A DNA stretch of 64,000 nt, taken from positions 4,361,501-4,425,500 of the forward strand of contig NZ_CP060783.1 in NCBI RefSeq assembly GCF_014489535.1, given 5' to 3'. Below, one piece after another: positions 56,207 through 64,000 of this stretch. Every line of letters starts with the position of its first letter. Position 1 is the first letter of the stretch. The DNA is from Diaphorobacter aerolatus (GTDB lineage: Bacteria; Pseudomonadota; Gammaproteobacteria; Burkholderiales; Burkholderiaceae_C). The translations under genes were made by a program, and so were the position numbers. The notes under the pieces were generated by a model, which was given only the letters and a program-made list of their open reading frames with translations, was not told the DNA's origin and ran no database searches.

Positions 56207-58000
56207 ATGGAATCCATCACGCACAGCACACACAATATGCACAGCACCGACCCATGGCGTGGATTTATGGAGGGGCTATGGCAGACCTCGGTGGACGTCG
56301 GAAATTTTCTGGAATTGAACCTGCAACCCTATTCCGGTGCTGGCGATTTTCTCGTAGCGGCCAAGAACGCCGAGATCGACACTTCGATACCCTGGCCCGC
56401 GAATGCAGCAGTTCCCCCCGGCGGGTTTTCCCACCACGAGAGCGAAAGCGTCGCTTCAAACGCGCACCACCCGAGGCAGGATAGGCAGCACATTGCGCAT
56501 CTCGACGCCGCCCTCGAAGCAGGGCTGCTTCATGGCATGCCTGAGCCGCTGAGTCGCTGTGCGATTGCGGCGGATGTTCGACGTGTTGCGTTGTATGGGC
56601 TGGATTTTCTTTGCTGTGAGCGTCGAATCCGGCTCACGGCGTTGAACGATGGCCCACTCACGCGGGAGTTGTTGCATCAACGGCGCGACCTTTCCGCCCA
56701 GATTCGCGCCATGGAAGCACTGCGTGAAACCGCAACCGCTCAAGGCATCGAGATCGCGCGCCCCGCAGCGAGCGCACATGAGGCCGTCCTCTTCATGTGC
56801 CTGACCGCCATATGGGTCGCAAGCGAGGCTGGACAGGCAGCCTTTCCCATTGGACGCCTTTGCGCATTTCTCGACGTCTACATTCAACGCGATTTGATCG
56901 AACAGTCTCTGACCGAGCAGCGGGCGCAGCAACTGGTCGCGGAACTGGTTGGCAGGCTGCACGGCATGCAGGTGCTTGTCGCTCGCCTCCGCGAAGCCGT
57001 CGAGGCAGTCGAGGCAGTCGATTTCCGTGATCCGGTCGAGTGCATCGCAGGCCTGTCCGTTGCGGGACAGGCTCAGGTCACGCGCACCAGCTTTCGCATA
57101 TTGGAAGCCCTGCGCCAATGCACCGCGAGGCCGGCGCCGCCGTTGGCCGTACTCTGGTCATTGGAACTGCCACAGGCGTTCCGGGACTTCTGCACCGATG
57201 TCGCGCGGGACACAGGCGCCGTTCAATTCCACCGCGATGCCGAATTGCGAGCCGCGCTCCATGGCGATCACGACTATGTCGTTGGCCGCGACACTCCTGC
57301 ATTGCGCGTGGGCCGGCAGGTGCTGCTCGACGCCGGACATGTGAATCTGCCCAAGGCCTTGCTATATGCCATCAATGGCGGCGTCGATGAGCAAAGCGGC
57401 GTGCTCGTGGTTCCGGGGTTCGAGCCCTGCTGGGACGACGTGCTTGACTACGAGAAAGTGGTCGGGCTGCTGGACCGGATGCTGGATTGGCTTGCCGCCA
57501 CATGCATCCATGCATTCAACGGCGCGCACCTGCTGCGCGAGCGTAGCGGCGGCGGCGCGCACCTGGCCCTGGCCTTGCACGACAGCCGCGCAGCCTGCGT
57601 GGTGGCCTGTCACGTCGATGGCCTTTGCGTGCTGGCGAACTCGCTGTCCGCGATTCGTTACGCGGCGGTCGAGGTGCTGCGCAACGACGATGGACTGGCC
57701 GTTGACTTCATGGCCAACGAATCCTTTCCGGCGCGCTGTTGCGATGGCGGAGTGGCGGAGGGCATAGCAGACGCGCTATGCGAAGCCCTTGAACAGAAGC
57801 TGCGCGCTCAGCCCTATATCTACCGCAACGCCCGGCCGGTTGTGTTGCCCGGCAATGCGGTCTCCAACGCCATATCCGGAAAGAAGACCGGCAACACGCC
57901 CTGTGGCCGCCGCGCGGCAGAGGCTTTTCCCATGCTTGCCGATGGGCTGCCGCTCGCAGGGCGCCAACCGCCATCATCGGGCGGACAACAGAGTTCGTAG
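56207..58000 (+). CDS. degenerate pyruvate formate-lyase-like protein without catalytic cysteines or glycyl-radical domain
   Basis: 597 aa, one uninterrupted frame. Similarity to PflB runs through most of its length: DPWRGFMEGLWQTSVDVGNF and LELNLQPYSG at the start, DVRRVALYGLDFL, FLDVYIQRDLIEQSLTEQRA, TRTSFRILEAL, ALLYAINGGVDEQSG, NSLSAIRYAAVEVLR and SGKKTGNTPCGRRAAEAFP. In PFL the active site reads IACCVSPM; here the same place reads VGRDTPAL, so both cysteines are gone. The substrate arginine in GARxNLAK is replaced (DAGHVNLPK). The protein stops about 130 residues early, before the RVSGYAVRF glycyl-radical loop. A stretch of ~60-70 residues near the N-terminus is also shortened. It cannot work as a radical enzyme; function unknown. 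No activase gene is nearby. Confidence 0.8.
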   Translation: MESITHSTHNMHSTDPWRGFMEGLWQTSVDVGNFLELNLQPYSGAGDFLVAAKNAEIDTSIPWPANAAVPPGGFSHHESESVASNAHHPRQDRQHIAHLDAALEAGLLHGMPEPLSRCAIAADVRRVALYGLDFLCCERRIRLTALNDGPLTRELLHQRRDLSAQIRAMEALRETATAQGIEIARPAASAHEAVLFMCLTAIWVASEAGQAAFPIGRLCAFLDVYIQRDLIEQSLTEQRAQQLVAELVGRLHGMQVLVARLREAVEAVEAVDFRDPVECIAGLSVAGQAQVTRTSFRILEALRQCTARPAPPLAVLWSLELPQAFRDFCTDVARDTGAVQFHRDAELRAALHGDHDYVVGRDTPALRVGRQVLLDAGHVNLPKALLYAINGGVDEQSGVLVVPGFEPCWDDVLDYEKVVGLLDRMLDWLAATCIHAFNGAHLLRERSGGGAHLALALHDSRAACVVACHVDGLCVLANSLSAIRYAAVEVLRNDDGLAVDFMANESFPARCCDGGVAEGIADALCEALEQKLRAQPYIYRNARPVVLPGNAVSNAISGKKTGNTPCGRRAAEAFPMLADGLPLAGRQPPSSGGQQSS

Positions 58001-58129
58001 AGGGAGGTGAGGCGACTCACGAAAGGGGCACTCGCCAGATTGGCAAGAGACGAGGAGCCCGAATAAGAGAGAACGGGCGGGGCCTATGAGTTGGGGCTCC
58101 GTCCCGATTCCCGTCTTGCCGGTGGCGAC

Positions 58130-59250
58130 TCACCAGTCCGCGAAGACTTCCTCCGCCAGCCCGAGCGCGGTGCTCGCGCCAGATCCGCCCGTCACCGTGA
58201 CCGCACGAACCGAGTCGCTTGGCGCATGCACGATGCATGGAACCGCAGAGGATGAGGGGTACTGACCCACCCAGCGCTCCACTACCTGGGCCTGCGTCAG
58301 ATGCAGGGTCTCGCGCAGGTGGCGCAGTATGAGGGCATCGACCTCGTCGCTCGCAAAAGGCTGCATGGCCGCGCCGTAGTGGTGCGAGTCGCCGACCACC
58401 AGCGTTCCATCGGCACTTTGCACAACGATCAGGTGAATCCCGTGTTCGAGCGATGCGGCCTCTTCCTGTTGCAGTTGCACCTTCAGGGCCTGGGAAGCCG
58501 AGAGCGCCGCGTAGCCCTCATATCGGATCAGGCTCAGATCGCCCATCACCGAGCCCTGAAGTTCAAAGCCCGGCTGCGGGCGCACGCGCAACATCTGCAA
58601 CTGGCATTGGCGAACGCCATGCTCTTCCCAGACCGGTGCAAACAGGCCGCCCGGAGATGCATTGGTGCACACGGCCACACGTTCGGCGAAGTATTCGCCG
58701 CAGGTGGTGCGCACGCGCGGTGTTTCAATCGCCGTGACGGCTTCACCGAACCGGAAGTCCACGCCCTTGCTTTCCTGAAGCCATGCGGCCAGACGCGGAA
58801 TGGCGGTGCGTGATTCGATGCGCAGTTCGTGGGGCTGTAGAGCACCGATTGCAGGCCTTGCGTGTTCAGCACCGGGTGGCGCTCGGCGGCGACCTCGGGT
58901 GCAAGCAGTTCGCAACCGGCGCTCATGTCGGTTTCCATGAAGGCTTGCAGAACCTGGTGCGCGGCGGGTCGGCGCGCGGTCATCCAGAGACCGCGATGCA
59001 CCACGTCGATACCGGCTTGCGGCGCGATGTTCGCCCAGATGTCGCGCGTGCGCATGGCGCGCGACCAGTGCGCGCCTGCTTGCTGTCCGGTCACGGTGAC
59101 GAAACCGAAATTGCGGATCGACGCACCAATGCATGCGGCATCGCGTTCGATCACGAGTACCTTCAGGCCGCGCAGGGCCGCTGTGTAGGCATGGGCCAGG
59201 CCCACGATGCCGGCTCCGACCACGATCACATCGTAGTGCTTCATGTTCAT
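58130..59250 (-). CDS. FAD-dependent oxidoreductase of the phosphonate-associated TIGR03364 type, one apparent frameshift
   Basis: Glycine/D-amino-acid-oxidase-fold flavoprotein, about 373 aa. The dinucleotide fold YDVIVVGAGIVGLAHAYTAA and C-terminal VTVTGGSGASTALGLAEEV are intact. The break is at the G4 run 58831-58834 (plus strand): SVLYSP must continue as HELRIESRTAIPRLAAWL. TIGR03364 oxidases sit in 2-aminoethylphosphonate clusters and are thought to oxidise N-methylated or related aminophosphonates. The genes upstream are an aminoethylphosphonate-type ABC transporter, which supports that reading. The start at 59250 (MNMKHYDV) is likely. Confidence 0.82.
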
Positions 59251-59293
59251 CGAATCCCAAAAGTCAGTGTGTAGAAAAAAGCAGTGCCGTCAT

Positions 59294-61092
59294 TCAGCGA
59301 TGACGCCAGTGCTGGGTACGTTTCTGCAACCAGGCGTCGAGTGCGCCGATCAGCAGACGACCCGTGGCTGCGGTCACGAAAATCATCGTGGCCATGGCCG
59401 CTGCCGGTGCGATGTCTCCGGCATCGTCCATCGCCAGCACGGCAACCGATGCGAGCGTGGTTTGCGGCGAGTAGAGAAAGACGACGGCTGAAACCGTGGT
59501 CATGGCATTCACGAAAAAATAGCCCGCGACCTGCATGATGGCGGGCAGGCATACCGGCAGATGCACGCGCCACAGCACGGTCCAGAACGGCACGCCCATC
59601 GAATCCGCGACGCGTTCGTATTCGCCGTCCAGCTGCTGCAACGCCGCGAGTTGCGTGATGTGTGCCACCGAAAAGAAATGCGCCACGCTGCACAGCACCA
59701 GAATGCCCAATGATCCGTAGAGAAAATTCAGGGGTTCTCGGACGCGTTGAAGAACAGGATGTAGCCGAGACCGAGCGCGAGGCCCGGTACGGCCATCGGT
59801 ATCGTCGCAATCGCATGCAGCCACTGGCGCGCGCGCACGTAGCCGGTGGGCTTGGCCACGAGGTAGGCGGAGACAAAGCTCAGCAGCGAGCCGATGATGG
59901 CCGTGGCCACGGCCATCGTGAGCGAGTTGCCGTAGCTTGCCCAGCCGCCACCGTCCATCATGTCGAACTGGTAGTTCTTCAGGCTCAGCGTCAGGTTGTA
60001 GGGCCAGTAGGTCACGAACGACGCGAAGATCGCCGTGCCCAGCACGGTCAGCAAGGCTCCGGCGACGACGCAGCAATAGACGAACAGCGCGCGATCAAGC
60101 GGTGCATGGGGCTGTGGCTGCAGCGGCACGGCACGCACCGCCATCGTGGCGGCCTGTCGCGAGCGCAGGTGCCGCTCCGCCGCAAACGCGATGGCTGCGG
60201 GCACCAGCAGCAACATGGCGACCACCGCACCCATCGAGAGATTCTGCTGGCCGATCACTTGCTTGTAGATATCGGTTGCCAGCATCTGCGTGTTGCCGCC
60301 GATCACCTTGGGCACGCCAAAGTCGGTGATCACGAGCACGAACACCACGATCCACGAGATCATCAGACCATAGCGGCTCGCGGGCAGGGTGACCTGACGG
60401 AAGCTGCGCCAGCGATCCGCACCGAGCGTGGCGGCGGCTTCGTACAGCCGCGCATCGCCCGACGCGAGCGTGGTGCACAGAATCATCAGCGCGTGTGGAA
60501 AGGTCCAGAGCACGGAACCGACAATGATGCCGAACGGGCCGTAAGCGGACTCGCCCATCAGCAGGTTCTTCAGAATGCCCTGCGTGCCGAACAGATAGAT
60601 CAGGCTGATTGCCATGAGCAGCGATGGCGCGAGCAAGGGCACCAGCGCGATGGCACGAAACAGCCGCGCGAGCGGCATGCAGGTGCGCATGACGCCGTAG
60701 GCGTAGACGTATGCGAGGGCGATGCACAGCGTGGCGCTTGCGGCCGACAGCCAGATGCTGTTGAGAAGCGACTGGCCCACGCCGGGCGTGCCCGCGTACT
60801 GGATGTATTGCGCAAGACCGCTGAACTGGCCGTCCGTGGTCCAGAAGCTGCGGCCGAGCAGCGCGCCCACCGGCAATGCAATGATGAGCAGCAGCGCGGC
60901 AAGCACCGCAACCACCAGCACGCCGAGCCAGATGCGCTCCCAGTTCAGCGACGATGGCCGCTCGGGCTGCGCAGGGCCTGCGGGCTGGCTTCGGCGTTTG
61001 CTTCGGTCGGGGAGTGTCGCAGAGCCCGGGTTGCCTGCTGCTGTGGAACCGTGGCCCGGCAAGGGCAGGGTGGCCGACGACATCGTGTTCAT
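59294..61092 (-). CDS. phnU: 2-aminoethylphosphonate-type ABC transporter permease (two fused halves), one apparent frameshift
   Basis: About 599 aa: two binding-protein-dependent permease domains in one chain, as in the PhnU2/TIGR03262 and FbpB-like permeases. Two EAA loops are visible, EAAATLGADRWRSFRQVTLP and RVADSMGVPFWTVLWRVHLP. The frame slips at the G4 run 59732-59735 (plus): FFNASENP must continue as LNFLYGSLGILVLCSVAHFF. The start at 61092 overlaps the ATPase stop (ATGA). Naming rests on the cluster, not on substrate residues. Confidence 0.82.
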
Positions 61093-62163
61093 GCGGCCCT
61101 CCGCAGTGCGTCCGGCGCGGCCAGCGGTTGCAGCGCGGGGGCGGGCAGTTCGACGAGCACCTCGCCCTTGAGCCAGTCTGGCAGTCGTGAGTTGTGACTC
61201 AGCGGCCATTGCGCTTCGATCTGGCAGTCGAGCGAGGGACTGTACAGGCGCACCAGCACCAACGGGCCGAGGAAGGATGTTTCCATCACGCGGGCGCGAA
61301 ACAGATTGGTCAGCGCCGTGGGGTGTGCCGGGTGCAGCACCACGCTCTCCGGTCGCACGCCTACGAGCACCTGCTCGCCGGGCTGTAGGCTGGATTGACG
61401 CAGACCACGCGCGTGTTGCCGATCTGCATGTGCCGGTCGTCGATCACCACCGCCGGCAGCAGGTTCATGCGACCCACAAAGCCCGCAGCGAAGTGGCTGA
61501 TTGGCTGCGCATAGAGTTGCTCGGGCGAGCCTTGCTGTTCGATGCGGCCCTGATGCATCAACACGATGCGGTCAGCCATGGTCAGCGCTTCTTCCTGATC
61601 GTGCGTCACCATGATGCAGGTGATGCCGAGCTTGCGCTGCAACGTGCGGATCTCGCTGCGCAGCTCGGTGCGCACCTGCGCGTCCAGTGCGGACAAAGGC
61701 TCGTCGAGCAGCAACAGGCGCGGCTGGGGCGCAAGTGCGCGCGCCAGCGCAACGCGTTGCTGCTGACCGCCCGAGAGTTGCGACGGGTAACGCTGCGCCT
61801 GGCCCGACAGGCCCACCAGCGCGAGCATCTCCTGCACACGCTCGCGGATGGCCGTTGCTGCCTGCCCCTTGAGGCCGAACGCCACGTTCTGCGCCGCAGT
61901 CAGATTGGGAAACAGCGCATAGCTTTGAAACACCACGCCGAATCCGCGCCGCGCGGCAGGCCAGGCGGTGATGTCGTCGCCTTGAAAGAGGATGCGGCCG
62001 TTGTCGGACTTTTCGATGCCGCACAGGATGCGCAACAGCGTCGTCTTGCCGCAGCCCGAGGGGCCGAGCAGGCTGACGAATTCGCCGGTATCCACTTCCA
62101 GGTCGATGCCACGCAGCACGGGGTGTTGTTGTATTGCTTGAAGATGCGTTCTATGTGCAGCAT
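61089..62163 (-). CDS. phnT: 2-aminoethylphosphonate-type ABC transporter ATPase, two apparent frameshifts
   Basis: About 358 aa. Walker [10 protein letters not shown], signature [16 protein letters not shown], Walker [13 protein letters not shown], switch VTHDQEEAL, and a C-terminal TOBE region. The N-terminal frame starts [15 protein letters not shown] and slips at the G4 run 62120-62123 (plus) into [17 protein letters not shown]. Near 61378-61382 it slips again, where NPAYSPG should continue [14 protein letters not shown]. Adding one base at each gives the normal protein. It lies between the permease and the binding-protein gene. Confidence 0.85.
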
Positions 62164-62181
62164 GGGCTTTTCCTGTCCGGC

Positions 62182-63237
62182 TTATTTCTTCTCGGCCTTG
62201 GCCTCGTAGCGGCGGCTCCATTCGGCGAGGATGCGTTCGCGATTTGCGGCAGACCAGTTGAAGTCGTTCTTGGCCAGCATCGACTCGAGATTCGCGGGCA
62301 CGAATTCCATTTTTTCCTGTGCCTCGGGCAGCGCCAGGATGGCGAAGTTGGCGGCGTAGAGCTTGTTGGCGTCCGGTGTTGCGGACCAGTCGGCAAGCAG
62401 CCTGGCGGCGTCCTGCTTCTTGCTGGTCTTCATGATCGCGGTCGCTTCCACGTCCCAGCCCAGACCTTCCTTGGGAAACACGATGTCGATCGGCGCGCCT
62501 TCCTTCTTGGTCTTGTTGGCGCGGTATTCGAAACTCAGGCCCACGGGGAATTCACCCGCTCCAGCCTGGCGGCAGGGCTTGGAGCCGCTATGGGTGTACA
62601 CGCCCATGTTCTGGTGCAGCGCGTCCATGTAGGCCCAGCCCTTGTCCTCGCCCATCATCTGCAGCCATGCGGCGACCATCAGATAGCCCGTGCCGCTCGA
62701 TGCGGGGTGCGGCATGGTGATCATTCCCTTGTATTCGGGCTTGGTCAGATCGGCCCAGCTGGTCGGAGCGTTGACCTTGCGCTTCTGGCCCTCGGCGGTG
62801 TTGAAGCACACGGCAGAAGACCACAGATCCATGCCCACCCAGGTCGGCGTGGCGCTCGGATCACGCATCGTCGAGCGCACCTTGGCGAGGTTCTTCGGCG
62901 CGTAGGGCTGCAGCATGCCCTGCTTGTCCAGCAGCATCAACGAAGTTGCCGCGACGCCCCAGATCACGTCGGCCTGCGGGTTGGCCTTTTCGGCCAGCAG
63001 GCGAGCGGTGATGATGCCCGTGCTGTCGCGCACGAACTTGAGTTCGATGTCGGGATGCGCCTTTTCAAACCCCGACTTGTAGGCTTTGATCTGATCAGCT
63101 TCCAGAGCCGAATACACCAGCAGTTCGGTCTTGGCGGCGTGTGCCGTGTTGACGAAGCCGAGCAGCGTGACGGCGGTGGCCACAGCCGTGGCTGCAATGG
63201 CAGCACGGCGGAACCAGGAGACTTTGGAGTTGCGCAT
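62182..63237 (-). CDS. phnS: 2-aminoethylphosphonate-type ABC transporter substrate-binding protein
   Basis: 351 aa periplasmic protein of the iron/phosphonate (type 2) fold. The signal peptide [20 protein letters not shown] is cut after NTAHAA. The mature start [18 protein letters not shown], then [34 protein letters not shown], and [18 protein letters not shown] agree with the TIGR03261 group of aminoethylphosphonate binding proteins. An in-frame upstream ATG at 63297 is possible but gives a long leader. First gene of the minus-strand transport operon. Confidence 0.87.
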   Translation of the reverse strand: MRNSKVSWFRRAAIAATAVATAVTLLGFVNTAHAAKTELLVYSALEADQIKAYKSGFEKAHPDIELKFVRDSTGIITARLLAEKANPQADVIWGVAATSLMLLDKQGMLQPYAPKNLAKVRSTMRDPSATPTWVGMDLWSSAVCFNTAEGQKRKVNAPTSWADLTKPEYKGMITMPHPASSGTGYLMVAAWLQMMGEDKGWAYMDALHQNMGVYTHSGSKPCRQAGAGEFPVGLSFEYRANKTKKEGAPIDIVFPKEGLGWDVEATAIMKTSKKQDAARLLADWSATPDANKLYAANFAILALPEAQEKMEFVPANLESMLAKNDFNWSAANRERILAEWSRRYEAKAEKK

Positions 63238-63455
63238 GGCAGAAAGGATTTCAGTGGTTGGTTGAAACGTCGTGTCCGTAATCGATGCGTTGTTCATGGA
63301 TCACGGGAGCAGGCATGCGCTCGAATGTAGGCACGGCATATGAAATGCCTGTGTCATGCAACCGAAATTTTCCGAACCGGGTATTGGTGGATTTGCGAGG
63401 GATCGGTATGGTGAAATGAGCCGCGCGCGCCGCATCACAATTCACGTCCCTTCAC

Positions 63456-64000
63456 ATGTTTGTCATACAACTGAAATCTTTTTTCATGGTCGCGAGGCTA
63501 GGCAGCATCACGCTTGCGGCCAAACACCTGGGGCTGAGTCAGCCGACGGTTACCACGCAAATCCGCGCGCTCGAAGAACTGTATGGAATCGAGCTTTTTC
63601 GCAGACAGGGCGGCAGACTCGTGGTAAGCGATGACGGTGTGCGGCTGCTGCCAATGGTGGAGTCGCTGTTGCAGCAGGAGAGCAATGTCGAGTTCGCGCT
63701 GCGTCATGCGGGCGATGTGAATCAGGGGCAATTGCGGCTTGGCACGACCGCGCCGTACTACATCCTCGATGTGGTCAAGCGCTTTCAGAAGCGGTATCCA
63801 CGCGTGGACGTGGTCATCGGCGCGGGCAACTCGCGCCAGACCAGCGAAGCGCTGCGCGAGTTCCGTGTCGATCTTGCCACGTCATCGCACAAGGAGGCCG
63901 ATGCGCGGCTCTTGTGCGTGCATCTCGGCTGCGATCCGCTCGCCCTGGTCGTGCATCGCACGCATGCACTCGCCGCGCAGAATTCGGTGCGCGTGACTCA
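63456..64000 (+). CDS. LysR-family regulator of the phosphonate cluster (truncated by window end)
   Basis: The frame opens at ATG 63456 and is still open at the window edge, so the C-terminus is missing. HTH: MFVIQLKSFFMVARLGSITL, then AAKHLGLSQPTVTTQIRALE with LYGIELFRRQGGRLVVSDDG. The co-inducer domain starts GQLRLGTTAPYYILDVVKRF. The pattern, including QPTVTTQIRALEELYG and the TAPYY segment, matches aminoethylphosphonate-catabolism LysR regulators (TIGR03339-like). It is divergent from the binding-protein gene, with a 218-bp shared promoter region. Confidence 0.85.
   Translation, partial: MFVIQLKSFFMVARLGSITLAAKHLGLSQPTVTTQIRALEELYGIELFRRQGGRLVVSDDGVRLLPMVESLLQQESNVEFALRHAGDVNQGQLRLGTTAPYYILDVVKRFQKRYPRVDVVIGAGNSRQTSEALREFRVDLATSSHKEADARLLCVHLGCDPLALVVHRTHALAAQNSVRVT

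Noticed and set aside
57240..57330. That the missing Cys pair in the PFL-like protein is a frameshift artefact
   Set aside because: The other frames through this stretch do not give a CC motif, and flanking residues (HDY before, LRVGRQ after) align in the same frame on both sides.

Overview
This 64 kb window is GC-rich, gene-dense proteobacterial chromosome. The gene content points to a betaproteobacterium of the order Burkholderiales, most likely family Comamonadaceae (Comamonas/Delftia/Acidovorax-like). The pointers are the small Trp-rich protein, the ccoNOQP block with its own FNR and hemN, a 6S RNA next to zapA, and the compact B12 salvage operon. Genus is inference; no rRNA or tRNA gene was seen.

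Layout. 1-5383: amidase operon with amiE (3' end only), a MoxR-type ATPase, a VWA (NorD/CoxE-like) protein, the amide sensor amiC and the antiterminator amiR. 5533-7818: acetyl-CoA synthetase, whose 3' end runs into a ~130 bp tandem repeat. 8044-17443: housekeeping genes, namely a LapA-like membrane protein, cytochrome c, a Trp-rich protein, ilvD, an MBL-fold lipoprotein with a divergent LysR regulator, bacterioferritin, an MFS carrier, a GlxA-type AraC regulator and lgt. 17631-23544: malonate (mat) operon with a GntR regulator, malonyl-CoA decarboxylase, a TctC-type binding protein, a crotonase-fold protein and malonyl-CoA synthetase. 23541-24787: a PaiB-like protein and a decayed stretch with remnants of a lysR and a livF gene.

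24788-37073: microaerobic respiration block with uspA, ccoI, ccoS, ccoN, ccoO, ccoQ, ccoP, ccoG, ccoH, a small membrane protein, fnr, hemN and a SafE/TauE-type protein. Three FNR-type boxes (25343, 27982, 34886) tie it together. 37081-38004: shared terminator, 6S RNA, zapA and a zapB-like gene. 38052-48801: cobalamin riboswitch followed by btuB-cobU-btuF-btuC-btuD-cobO-cbiB-cobC(PLP)-cobQ-cobT, mostly with overlapping stops and starts. 48828-55876: MHS transporter, nth, PLP aminotransferase, slyX, aldo/keto reductase, amidase, DUF3820 protein and truncated haemoglobin. 56207-58000: an intact ORF for a pyruvate formate-lyase homologue that lacks the catalytic cysteine pair and the whole glycyl-radical domain; this is the most unusual gene here. 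58130-64000: 2-aminoethylphosphonate-type uptake cluster (FAD oxidoreductase, fused permease, ATPase, binding protein) and a divergent LysR regulator cut by the window end.

A caution applies to the whole window. Twelve well-conserved genes carry sixteen single-base frameshifts, every one consistent with loss of one base from a G or C run. This looks like sequencing error, so I annotate these genes as full-length with a frameshift rather than as pseudogenes.
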